A DNA stretch of 13,775 nucleotides, taken from Candidatus Alloscillospira gallinarum. GTDB taxonomy: Bacteria; Bacillota; Clostridia; Oscillospirales; Oscillospiraceae. The DNA lies in NCBI GenBank assembly GCA_904420055.1, contig CAJFTV010000080.1, positions 1 to 13,775 on the forward strand, read 5' to 3'. Positions 1 through 6,147 of this stretch are shown one piece after another. Every line of letters begins with the position of its first letter. Position 1 is the stretch's first letter. Under the pieces are notes generated by a model. That model was not told where the DNA came from. It was given only the letters and a program-made list of their open reading frames with translations, and made no database searches. Both the position numbers and the translations under genes were made by a program.

Positions 1-2
1 CG

Positions 3-158
3 CCTGATGAAATGCGGCAGGCTGCCCGCGACTTTATAGACAGATTTATGCAGCCGGGAAAGCCCTGCTTTTTCCACTACACGATGGACTGCTGCACGCC
101 GGAGTTCTGTGAGGAGCTATATGCGTATTCACGGAAAAAAGCCTGCGGAATGGTATAA
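3..158 (+). CDS. C-terminal fragment of an unrecognised protein (5' end outside window)
   Basis: An open frame enters from the left edge (frame 3) and ends at a TAA at 156-158, giving the last 51 residues of a protein. The other two forward frames stop within the first 40 bases, so this is the only candidate for a reading-through gene. The tail contains a cysteine cluster (CCTPEFC near fragment residues 30-36) and aromatic residues (CFFHY just before it). It is followed within 8 bp by a strong hairpin terminator, as expected for the end of a real gene. I do not recognise the family and give no function. Confidence 0.6.
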   Translation, partial: PDEMRQAARDFIDRFMQPGKPCFFHYTMDCCTPEFCEELYAYSRKKACGMV

Positions 159-160
159 CA

Positions 161-193
161 AAAAAGCCTGTGCGAATGTACGCACAGGCTTTT
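161..193. terminator. Bidirectional intrinsic terminator between convergent genes
   Basis: A perfect 9-bp stem, GCCTGTGCG (166-174) with CGCACAGGC (181-189), closes a 6-nt loop. It is flanked by a run of A on the left and TTTT on the right. Read on the plus strand it ends the partial gene stopping at 158. Read on the minus strand it has a T6 tract and ends the SGNH hydrolase gene. Confidence 0.85.
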
Positions 194-236
194 CACTATT
201 TTGTGAGTAAAAACAGGGAAAATAACGCTCTTATAC

Positions 237-878
237 TCAGGCGAGCATTTCCAGTACCTTTTTATGCATGGCCATGGCCACGGCAGCATGGGCGGCGCTG
301 TCCAGGTGAACGCCCTCCCCCTCTGCGGTGGAGGCGACTTTGCCCACATCAATAAAGCCGCAGCCGAGAGCTTTTGCAAGGTCCTCGTACAGGGGCGCCA
401 GGGCGATGGACTTTGCTCTGGCCTCCTCGTCAGCAGGGGCGTGGACAGATGCCTCACCAAGCGGCACGGGAGCCGCAATAAGAACTTTCGGCGGTTTTTC
501 CGTCGTATAAGAGTATGGGTCAAGGGCAATTTTTGCAAGCCGGCCCATGCCCGCGGCAATATCAAAGGGAGTTGCGGATATGAGCGGCTTCGTGTCATTT
601 GTTCCCAGCATGATTATGACAAGGTCGAGAGGGCTGTGGCTTTCAAGACATGGTAGAAAATATGGAAGACCGTTCCGTCCCACGGATATGGAGTCGTCAA
701 ATACAGTTGTGCGGCCGTTTAAGCCCTCTTCAATTACACGGAAATCAGGGCCGAGAAGCTCTGCAAGCTTGCCGGGCCAGCGTACATTTTGCGGGTGCCG
801 TGTCACAACACCGGTGTGTATCCAGTCGGGATTCAGACCGTGAGTGTTTGAGTCGCCATAACAGAGTATTGTTTTCAT
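237..878 (-). CDS. SGNH/GDSL-family hydrolase (arylesterase-like)
   Basis: A 213-residue single-domain cytoplasmic protein with no signal peptide. Block I is GDSN with nucleophile Ser10. Block II is EEGLNGRTT (51-59), which with the preceding RWPGKL is typical of the arylesterase-like branch. Block III is LGTND with Asn94. The last block reads E-G-V-H (188-191), with His191. In that block the family normally has D-x-x-H, so the triad aspartate appears replaced by Glu188. The start ATG is at 876-878 with GGAGG at 885-889 on the minus strand. The gene lies 123 bp downstream of the GntR regulator on the same strand and may be cotranscribed with it. Esterase or deacylase activity is a family inference; the substrate is unknown, but its place beside the dehydratase/permease operon suggests removal of an acyl or ester group from the same nutrient. 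Confidence 0.85.
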   Translation of the reverse strand: MKTILCYGDSNTHGLNPDWIHTGVVTRHPQNVRWPGKLAELLGPDFRVIEEGLNGRTTVFDDSISVGRNGLPYFLPCLESHSPLDLVIIMLGTNDTKPLISATPFDIAAGMGRLAKIALDPYSYTTEKPPKVLIAAPVPLGEASVHAPADEEARAKSIALAPLYEDLAKALGCGFIDVGKVASTAEGEGVHLDSAAHAAVAMAMHKKVLEMLA

Positions 879-1001
879 ATTTAACCTCCGTTCCGCCGCC
901 GTGCCGCGGCAAAGATATAGTTGTAATTTTGAATTATCCTTATATGGTATGCGGCGTGATTGCCCAGGGCAGTACGCCAGAGAATAGGCGGGCGCGGTGC
1001 C
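879..1001. other. Intergenic gap between two minus-strand genes
   Basis: This 123-bp gap separates the regulator (upstream on the minus strand) from the hydrolase. It holds the hydrolase ribosome binding site (885-889). I see no convincing hairpin terminator with a T tract and no promoter with both hexamers well matched, so read-through from the regulator is possible. Confidence 0.5.
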
Positions 1002-1685
1002 TCATATTATCTGGCCAATGGCGGGCCGTTCATTGTCCAGGAACATGGCAAAATCCCGCTTTTCAATGCATTTAATTATCTGAAGATGGTAATTCATAAG
1101 ACTTGTCATGGTGCCCCGCATCATGGCGTGCCTGTTTTTGTCACGGATTATGTCCGCCAGAAGCTCTGACACAGAGTCGTAGAGCATGGACATAAGCTTG
1201 TTTCCCGAAAGCTGACATACGGTTTTGTGAAATGCGAAGTCACTTTCATTAAACTTGTCTATATCCTTTTTCTCAAGGGCCTTTTCCATGTCGCCGTAAA
1301 TTTGCCTGAGAGCCTTGACACCGGCGTCAAGACCTGTGCCGCGGTGCAGTGCCAGAAATACGCTGCCAATCTGGAGAACTGATTTACAGTCGTTTATGTC
1401 CATGCTGTCACCGTCAATGAGGTTTAAAGAGTACCACTGCCGGAACAAATCGGCCATGTTAAATTTCTTTACAAAAGACCCCTCGCCTACTTTTGTCTCA
1501 ATAAGGCCGATAGCGCAGGCCTTCTGAATTGCGGCACGCACGGACACACGGCTGACCCCCATGCTGTCGGCGAGCTCCGACTCCGATGGGAGCTTGTCTC
1601 CCACGGCCCATGTGCCCTGCATAATATTGCTCACAATCTGCTCATAAATCTGGTCGGTGAGATTTACCCGTTCAATTTTTTTCAT
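1002..1685 (-). CDS. GntR-family transcriptional regulator, FadR/FCD subfamily
   Basis: A 227-residue regulator. Residues 8-75 form the GntR winged helix-turn-helix (QIYEQIVSNIMQG, then LPSESELADSMGVSRVSVRAAI, a wing ending VGEGSFVKKF). Residues 80-227 form an all-helical FCD ligand domain. The FCD metal pattern begins normally with D149-x3-H153 and has His200. The third histidine expected near residue 222 is absent and the protein ends early, in an AIGQII tail. The reading frame extends upstream to 1796, but ATG at 1683-1685 is chosen because GGAG lies at 1692-1695 with a 6-bp spacer and the homology begins there. The gene is divergent from the dehydratase/permease operon, and a fitting operator overlaps that operon's -10 box. 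It is therefore most likely a local repressor released by the pathway substrate or an intermediate. Confidence 0.92.
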   Translation of the reverse strand: MKKIERVNLTDQIYEQIVSNIMQGTWAVGDKLPSESELADSMGVSRVSVRAAIQKACAIGLIETKVGEGSFVKKFNMADLFRQWYSLNLIDGDSMDINDCKSVLQIGSVFLALHRGTGLDAGVKALRQIYGDMEKALEKKDIDKFNESDFAFHKTVCQLSGNKLMSMLYDSVSELLADIIRDKNRHAMMRGTMTSLMNYHLQIIKCIEKRDFAMFLDNERPAIGQII

Positions 1686-1725
1686 ATGGTGCTCCGTATC
1701 TAATTCCTTTTTATCATAGATACAT

Positions 1726-1754
1726 ATTATATCATTTATTTTGGAAATACAAGC
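1726..1754 (-). promoter_or_regulatory. Probable promoter of the GntR regulator gene
   Basis: On the minus strand a perfect TATAAT (1726-1731) lies about 40 bp upstream of the chosen ATG. The -35 region (about 1747-1754) is poor: GCTTGT at 17 bp, or TTGTAT at 15 bp. The -10 assignment is reasonable and the -35 is uncertain. Confidence 0.45.
1742..1752 (-). promoter_or_regulatory. Degenerate second GntR/FCD operator in the regulator's own promoter
   Basis: The minus strand reads TTGTATTTCCA. Its first seven bases match the strong operator at 1853-1873. It fits the FCD-class pattern TNGTNNNACNA with one mismatch. It lies over the -35 region of the regulator promoter, where binding would give weak autoregulation. 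This is an inference from sequence resemblance only. Confidence 0.3.
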
Positions 1755-1829
1755 GTATGAAGAAAAGTGTTTGACAGCATAGTGACATTTCGACAAACGG
1801 AGACTGTAAAATATGTGTAAAATTAATTA

Positions 1830-1858
1830 TTGACCCTGACACGCACAAAAGGTATACT
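1830..1858 (+). promoter_or_regulatory. Sigma-A-type promoter of the dehydratase/permease operon
   Basis: TTGACC (1830-1835) and TATACT (1853-1858) are separated by exactly 17 bp, a near-consensus vegetative promoter. Transcription should start near 1865, giving a leader of about 40 nt before the ATG at 1904. The -10 hexamer is embedded in a perfect palindrome. Confidence 0.8.
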
Positions 1859-1873
1859 TGTATTACAAGTATA
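1853..1873. promoter_or_regulatory. Perfect palindromic operator for the adjacent GntR/FCD regulator
   Basis: TATACTTGTA (1853-1862) and TACAAGTATA (1864-1873) are exact reverse complements around a single T, a perfect 10-1-10 palindrome. The inner eleven bases, TTGTATTACAA, match the TNGTNNNACNA consensus known for FCD-type GntR regulators. The site covers the -10 hexamer and the predicted transcription start, so binding would block RNA polymerase. Confidence 0.8.
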
Positions 1874-1903
1874 TATCATACAATAATAGAGGGAGGAATG
1901 TAA

Positions 1904-3094
1904 ATGGTAATCACAAGTGTAGATGTATTTGCCTTAAAGCACAGGGGAAAGCATCAGGGGTCGCTCCGGGCCATAATATGCCGCGTTAACACAAGCGACG
2001 GCGTTTACGGCTATGGAGAGTGCGGCCTGTCGTATGGCAACGGAGCTATGGCAGGTTTCCATATGATTAAGGAACTCGCCCCCCTGATTATAGGCCAGGA
2101 CCCGATGAGAAACGAGTATCTCTGGGAGAGAATGTTTAAGGACACATTCTGGGGACAGGCCGGCGGCGCAATTTTTTATGCCGCAATGAGCGCAATAGAC
2201 ATGGCGCTTTTTGACATTAAGGGCAAGGTGCTGAACGTGCCGGCATACCAGCTTTTAGGCGGCAAGTACAGAGATGAGCTGCGTGCCTATGCAAGCCAGC
2301 TCCAGCTTGGCTGGCCGGACGACAACGCCGACGGATTTGACCTGCCCTACACCCCGGAGGAGTTTGCAAAAGCTGCGCGCCTTGCGGTGGACGACGGGTA
2401 CGATGCGATTAAGATTGACTTTTTGAGCCTCAGCCGCAATCCTATGGACGGTAAGGTGCCTCTTGGAATTATGAGCCCTAAGGATATCCAGCTCATTGCC
2501 GACAGGGTAAAGGCTGTAAGGGAAGAAGTAGGCCCGTATGTGGAGATAATTTTAGAGAACCACTCCAAGACGGACGCCATCTCCGCCACAAAGATAGGAC
2601 AGGCGGTGGAAAAATACGATATAATGTATTATGAAGAGGTATGCACGCCCCTGTACCCGCCTGTTATGACAAATGTGGCGAGAAAGGTGAATATCCCAAT
2701 CGCCAACGGAGAGCGCCTTTTTACGAGATGGGGATATCTGCCGTTTCTGGAAAATGACTCAATTCAGGTTATACAGCCGGATATCTGCCTGTGCGGCGGA
2801 ATGACTGAGGCCAAGAAGATATGCGACCTGGCCCACATATTTGACGCAACTGTGCAGGTGCACGTCTGCGGCTCACCTATAACCCTTGCCGCGTCGCTGC
2901 ACCTTGAGGCTGCAATACCAAACTTCTGCATACATGAGCACCATGTCATAAATAAGGTAATGTACAACAGGGAGCTTGGAAAGTATGACTACGCACCTGT
3001 AAACGGAAAGTTTACGGTTCCTGAGCTTCCGGGAATCGGGCAGGAATTGTCAGACTATGCGATTAAGAACGCATACTGTGAAACAGTTAAGTAA
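1904..3094 (+). CDS. Enolase-superfamily (mandelate racemase/sugar-acid dehydratase-like) enzyme
   Basis: A 396-residue enzyme with an N-terminal capping domain (about 1-115) and a (beta/alpha)7-beta barrel. The pattern is closest to D-galactonate/mannonate-type acid sugar dehydratases. It has K170-x-D172 on the second strand, E218-N-H220 where the family usually has D-x-H, E244 in YEEV, E270 in ANGERLFTRWGY, QPD at 291-293, H320 in VHVCGSP and E345. The reaction is therefore probably Mg2+-dependent proton abstraction with water loss (or epimerisation) on a hydroxy acid. Two departures stand out: Glu for Asp at the first metal ligand, and EEV for the usual EEP. GGGAGG at 1891-1896 supports the start. 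It is first in an operon with the APC permease (18 bp to the preferred start) and divergent from its likely repressor. The substrate cannot be assigned. Confidence 0.88.
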   Translation: MVITSVDVFALKHRGKHQGSLRAIICRVNTSDGVYGYGECGLSYGNGAMAGFHMIKELAPLIIGQDPMRNEYLWERMFKDTFWGQAGGAIFYAAMSAIDMALFDIKGKVLNVPAYQLLGGKYRDELRAYASQLQLGWPDDNADGFDLPYTPEEFAKAARLAVDDGYDAIKIDFLSLSRNPMDGKVPLGIMSPKDIQLIADRVKAVREEVGPYVEIILENHSKTDAISATKIGQAVEKYDIMYYEEVCTPLYPPVMTNVARKVNIPIANGERLFTRWGYLPFLENDSIQVIQPDICLCGGMTEAKKICDLAHIFDATVQVHVCGSPITLAASLHLEAAIPNFCIHEHHVINKVMYNRELGKYDYAPVNGKFTVPELPGIGQELSDYAIKNAYCETVK

Positions 3095-3112
3095 AAGATG
3101 GGAGAGATGAAA

Positions 3113-4477
3113 ATGTCTGAAGCACCTATGCAAAAGGTAGTAAATACGCCGCCCCCACCTCCCGGAACACTTTCAAGAGTAAACCTCTATACAATAGCTC
3201 TGGGACAGGTTATAGGCGTTGGCGTTATCAGCTTTGTCGGCCCATGTACGGCCCTCACGGGAAAATCCGTATGGCTGGCGTACGCGCTTGCGGTAGTTCT
3301 CGGGTTTTTATCCCTTCTGCCGTATGTGTTTATGACCAGCTCCATAAGGCTGGGAGCAGGCCAGTATTCTTATGTGGCGACTACTTTAAACTACCGTATA
3401 GCCGGAATGCAGACCCTTGTGTTTATTGTAGGCACAATTGGACAGGCTTCTCTGGGAATTTCCTTTGGTAACTACATAAACGCTCTGTTTCCCCAGATAC
3501 CCGGAGTTGTAGCCGGAGTTGGCATATTTATAATATTTTTCATTATCAACATGTTTGGCGTGGATGTTATGGCAAAGGTACAGAAATACTGCTCTTTTCT
3601 GCTTATTGCCGCCCTGCTTATGTTTGTCGTTGCGGGCCTGTTCAACATCAAGTACCCGGAAGTCCTGGACGTATGGGCAGATGACTTTATGCTCAATGGT
3701 CCTGAAGGATTTTCAGATGCCCTGTTTACGTTTATGTACTCTACCGTTGGATACAATATGATTATGACATATGGCGGAACGGCAAAAAATGCAAAGCGAG
3801 ACATACCATTTGCGTTTATAGCCACGGCTGTGTCGCTTTTGATATTGTACACAGGTGTAGCACTTACAGCTGTAATCACCATGCCGGTAGAGGCTGTTGC
3901 CGGACAGACGATGGTTGTTGTAGCAAGAGAGATACTGCCCACGCCGCTCTTTATCCTGTTTATTGTAGGCGGTCCCATAATGGCTCTTGTTACCACCATA
4001 AACTCCGCCCTGTATTATTTCCAGCTCCCGTTCCGCCAGGCATGCATAGACGGATGGCTGCCTGAGAAGTGGAACTGGAATAATAAATATGGCGTGTGCG
4101 TCCCGATGCTTGTATTTGTTGTCGTGTGTGCCTGTGTGCCGCAGCTTTTCAATTTCCAGCTTACGGCCATAACAAACAACATGCAGCTGCTTACCTCGGT
4201 ATCAGGATTTATAACAATATTCGCACTGTTCCTGTTCCCGAAAAAGTATAAGAACGCATGGGAGAAATCACACATGCACACTCCTAACTGGGTCTATTAT
4301 ATAACAGTAGTTATTGCGCTCATAATAAATGTTCTAATCTTCCTCAGCTCTGCCTCTCAGATTTCCACGCTTCAGATTGTTGTAAGCCTAATCGGACTTG
4401 CAATCTGTATGGCATTTGGCTTCTTCCGGGCAAAGAGCCCCAAGGTTCAGATTAAGGTGTCCGTGTGGGAGGAATAA
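3113..4477 (+). CDS. APC-superfamily amino-acid/amine-type permease
   Basis: A 454-residue integral membrane protein with about 12 hydrophobic segments. The first (about residues 24-44) carries the glycine-rich GQVIGVGVISFVGP unwound-helix motif typical of the amino acid-polyamine-organocation superfamily. The N-terminus has a short cytoplasmic polyproline stretch (PPPPP at 13-17). In-frame ATGs occur at 3098, 3107 and 3113. The last is preferred because GGAG (3101-3104) lies 8 bp before it and overlaps or abuts the others. It follows the dehydratase gene and shares its promoter, so it probably imports that enzyme's substrate or exchanges it for a product. APC members usually move amino acids or amines, which sits oddly with a sugar-acid-type dehydratase. 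The C-terminus is hydrophilic and short. The family call is firm; specificity is not. Confidence 0.9.
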   Translation: MSEAPMQKVVNTPPPPPGTLSRVNLYTIALGQVIGVGVISFVGPCTALTGKSVWLAYALAVVLGFLSLLPYVFMTSSIRLGAGQYSYVATTLNYRIAGMQTLVFIVGTIGQASLGISFGNYINALFPQIPGVVAGVGIFIIFFIINMFGVDVMAKVQKYCSFLLIAALLMFVVAGLFNIKYPEVLDVWADDFMLNGPEGFSDALFTFMYSTVGYNMIMTYGGTAKNAKRDIPFAFIATAVSLLILYTGVALTAVITMPVEAVAGQTMVVVAREILPTPLFILFIVGGPIMALVTTINSALYYFQLPFRQACIDGWLPEKWNWNNKYGVCVPMLVFVVVCACVPQLFNFQLTAITNNMQLLTSVSGFITIFALFLFPKKYKNAWEKSHMHTPNWVYYITVVIALIINVLIFLSSASQISTLQIVVSLIGLAICMAFGFFRAKSPKVQIKVSVWEE

Positions 4478-4496
4478 GGAAAATCATCTGATAGCA

Positions 4497-4527
4497 CAAA
4501 GGGAGCCGTATTCATCAGCTCCCTTTG
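4497..4527 (+). terminator. Intrinsic terminator after the dehydratase/permease operon
   Basis: A perfect 10-bp stem, CAAAGGGAGC (4497-4506) with GCTCCCTTTG (4518-4527), closes an 11-nt loop. It starts 19 bp after the permease stop. The T tract is weak and lies mainly within the stem, so termination may be incomplete. Confidence 0.65.
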
Positions 4528-4549
4528 ACTGTTAAAGAGTATTTATGAC

Positions 4550-4564
4550 GGTATACTATATACC
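4550..4564. promoter_or_regulatory. Short inverted repeat just upstream of the -35 box
   Basis: GGTATA (4550-4555) and TATACC (4559-4564) form an inverted repeat with a 3-bp spacer, ending 2 bp before the -35 hexamer of the next promoter. The position suits an activator or a repressor half-overlapping the promoter. No binding protein can be named. Confidence 0.3.
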
Positions 4565-4566
4565 AC

Positions 4567-4595
4567 TTGCGGAAATGTTTTTTCAAGTTTATAAT
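4567..4595 (+). promoter_or_regulatory. Promoter of the C_GCAxxG_C_C/DUF169 unit
   Basis: TTGCGG (4567-4572) and a perfect TATAAT (4590-4595) are separated by 17 bp. The -35 box keeps the TTG. Transcription would start near 4602, about 45 nt before the coding start at 4647. Confidence 0.65.
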
Positions 4596-4646
4596 AGCCT
4601 TAAAGCCAAAAGGAAATAAAGACAAGAAAGGACGGGCAAGCTTTAC

Positions 4647-5144
4647 ATGACAAAACAGGAAAAAATAGACAAGGCCGTTGAAGAGGCCAAGAAAGCACAA
4701 ATAAGGGACGATGTATGCGCAAGGAGCGTTCTTATCGGACTTCAGTCCGTGTATCCGGAGATTACTGACGAGATGGTAAAGGCCACACTGTCTCTTGCAG
4801 GCGGCACGGGGTCGGCCTCCGGCTCCTGCGGAGCATACTGCTGCGGGCTTCTGGGCGTGGGTACAAAGTATAACCCATACCTCAAGGACGAACTGGAAAA
4901 TCCCGACGTACAGGACATCGGCTGTGCAAAGTTTATTGAGTACCGCGACAGATTTATGAAGGAGATGGGCACGGTCCTGTGTCCGGAGATACAGAAAAAG
5001 ATGTTTGGACGCGGCTATATTCTCTATGACCCCAAGGACCAGCAGGAGTTCTTAAACCTTGAGGGACACGGAGAAAAATGTGCGGAGGTTGTAGGTATTG
5101 CCACAAGAATTGCCGCAGAGATGATTTTTGAAGATGAGGAGTAA
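4647..5144 (+). CDS. C_GCAxxG_C_C family cysteine-rich protein
   Basis: A 165-residue soluble protein with the spacing of the C_GCAxxG_C_C family: Cys24 in the N-terminal DDVCARSVL motif, Cys61 in the glycine-rich CGAYCCG segment, Cys112 in TVLCPEI and Cys145 near the end. It has three extra cysteines (65, 66, 93). Family proteins are thought to be redox-active or metal-binding, but no member's reaction is known to me. The segment LAGGTGSASGSCGA is the family core. The start ATG has AAGGA about 14 bp upstream, an unusually long spacing, so translation may be modest; no better in-frame start is visible. The gene is first in a two-gene unit: the DUF169 start lies 4 bp after its stop, with that gene's ribosome binding site inside this gene's last codons. 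Confidence 0.8.
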   Translation: MTKQEKIDKAVEEAKKAQIRDDVCARSVLIGLQSVYPEITDEMVKATLSLAGGTGSASGSCGAYCCGLLGVGTKYNPYLKDELENPDVQDIGCAKFIEYRDRFMKEMGTVLCPEIQKKMFGRGYILYDPKDQQEFLNLEGHGEKCAEVVGIATRIAAEMIFEDEE

Positions 5145-5148
5145 AGAA

Positions 5149-5994
5149 ATGGACGAGCGTATCAAGAAATATAACGAATACGGAGAGTTTTTGGAGAGAA
5201 GGCTCAAGCTGAGATATAATCCCCAGGCCATAAAGATGGTGACAGATTTAAGCGAAGTGCCGGAAAACGCCATATGGCCGAAAAGAGACCTGGGACACCA
5301 TCTGGCACTGTGTCAGGCCCTTGCCATGTCAAAGCGCGACGGACGTACTGTGTTTATGCAGAAGGACGACCACTGGTGCTGGAACCCAATTATCGGCCTT
5401 GGCCATGTAAAGTGCACCCCTGATATGGAGTCTTTTGATATAGTTTCCAAATATATCGGTATCGCTGACCATGAGGCGGCGAGAAAATTCTTTGAGGATT
5501 TTCCCACCCTGCCCTACGGAAAGTACATAGGTCTTGTATGTTCACCGCTGCAGACGGCGGAGTTTGTGCCTGACCTTGTGCTTGTAAATTCAAACAATGC
5601 CCAGCTCCGCGCTATGATATGGGGCATTAAGAACCAGACCGGCAAGCTGGTAGACTCCTCATTTGACGCTATTGACTCCTGCATATGGAGCATTGTAACG
5701 CCGCTTTTAAATGGCAAGTACCGCATAACGCTCCCAGACCCGGGAGATTATGAGCGCGCCGGCGCCGATGAGGATGAGATAATTCTCTCAGTTCCTGAGG
5801 CAAAGCTTGACGAGCTTATCGCGGGACTTAAAGGCGTTTTCGGCATGGGAATGGGCTACACGGAGCTCAGCCGCTCTATGGAGCTGGACTTCTCAAGACC
5901 GCCGTTCTACAATGAGCTGTTCAAGATTTGGGGCCTGGACGAGGGCAAGGACTGGAAAATGAAAATGCCTCCTATGCCTGAAGAGGAAAAATAA
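5149..5994 (+). CDS. DUF169 family protein
   Basis: A 281-residue soluble protein matching the DUF169 layout: an N-terminal helical part, the Cys-Gln pair at residues 55-56 (LALCQALAMSKRDG), an acidic-to-cysteine motif (DDHWC, Cys77), GLGH at 83-86, a PLQTAEFVPDLVLV strand (133-146), Cys178 in DSCIW, and a distal DEDEIILSVP motif. The conserved cysteines suggest metal or cofactor binding, but the family function is not established. The frame opens at a TTG (5128) and an ATG (5134), yet ATG 5149 is preferred because GAGGAG at 5136-5141 sits 7 bp before it. It is coupled to the cysteine-rich protein upstream and closed by a strong terminator, so the two probably act together. Confidence 0.82.
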   Translation: MDERIKKYNEYGEFLERRLKLRYNPQAIKMVTDLSEVPENAIWPKRDLGHHLALCQALAMSKRDGRTVFMQKDDHWCWNPIIGLGHVKCTPDMESFDIVSKYIGIADHEAARKFFEDFPTLPYGKYIGLVCSPLQTAEFVPDLVLVNSNNAQLRAMIWGIKNQTGKLVDSSFDAIDSCIWSIVTPLLNGKYRITLPDPGDYERAGADEDEIILSVPEAKLDELIAGLKGVFGMGMGYTELSRSMELDFSRPPFYNELFKIWGLDEGKDWKMKMPPMPEEEK

Positions 5995-6013
5995 GAATAC
6001 GACTGAACACATG

Positions 6014-6052
6014 AAAGCTCCGGAAGAACGTATCGTTCTTCCGGAGCTTTTT
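6014..6052 (+). terminator. Strong intrinsic terminator after the DUF169 gene
   Basis: A perfect 17-bp stem (6014-6030 with 6034-6050) closes a 3-nt TAT loop and runs into TTTTT. It lies 19 bp after the DUF169 stop. It is also A-rich on its left side and could act against minus-strand traffic. Confidence 0.9.
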
Positions 6053-6111
6053 GTGCTGTAAATTAAGGCTTTCAGGCTCGTTTGAGAGTTGGAGAGCGGG
6101 TTAAAAAATGG

Positions 6112-6141
6112 AAAACAGCCTCCGAAAACGGAGGCTGTTTT
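6112..6141 (-). terminator. Intrinsic terminator of the GAPDH gene
   Basis: CAGCCTCCG and CGGAGGCTG form the GC-rich core of a stem closing an AAAA loop (6125-6128). Flanking A and T runs extend the pairing to 6112-6124 with 6129-6141. It lies just past the GAPDH stop (6148-6150, minus strand). On the minus strand the T run follows the stem. Confidence 0.8.
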
Positions 6142-6147
6142 TGGATT

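Noticed and set aside
902..911. Palindrome TGCCGCGGCA
   Set aside because: It is a short GC palindrome without a T tract and outside any sensible promoter position; likely chance.
1771..1776. TTGACA on the plus strand as a second -35 box
   Set aside because: No acceptable -10 hexamer lies 16-18 bp downstream, and the promoter at 1830-1858 is far better.
1686..1796. N-terminal extension of the GntR regulator
   Set aside because: The extra 37 residues lie across the probable promoter and have no homology, while ATG 1685 has a proper ribosome binding site.
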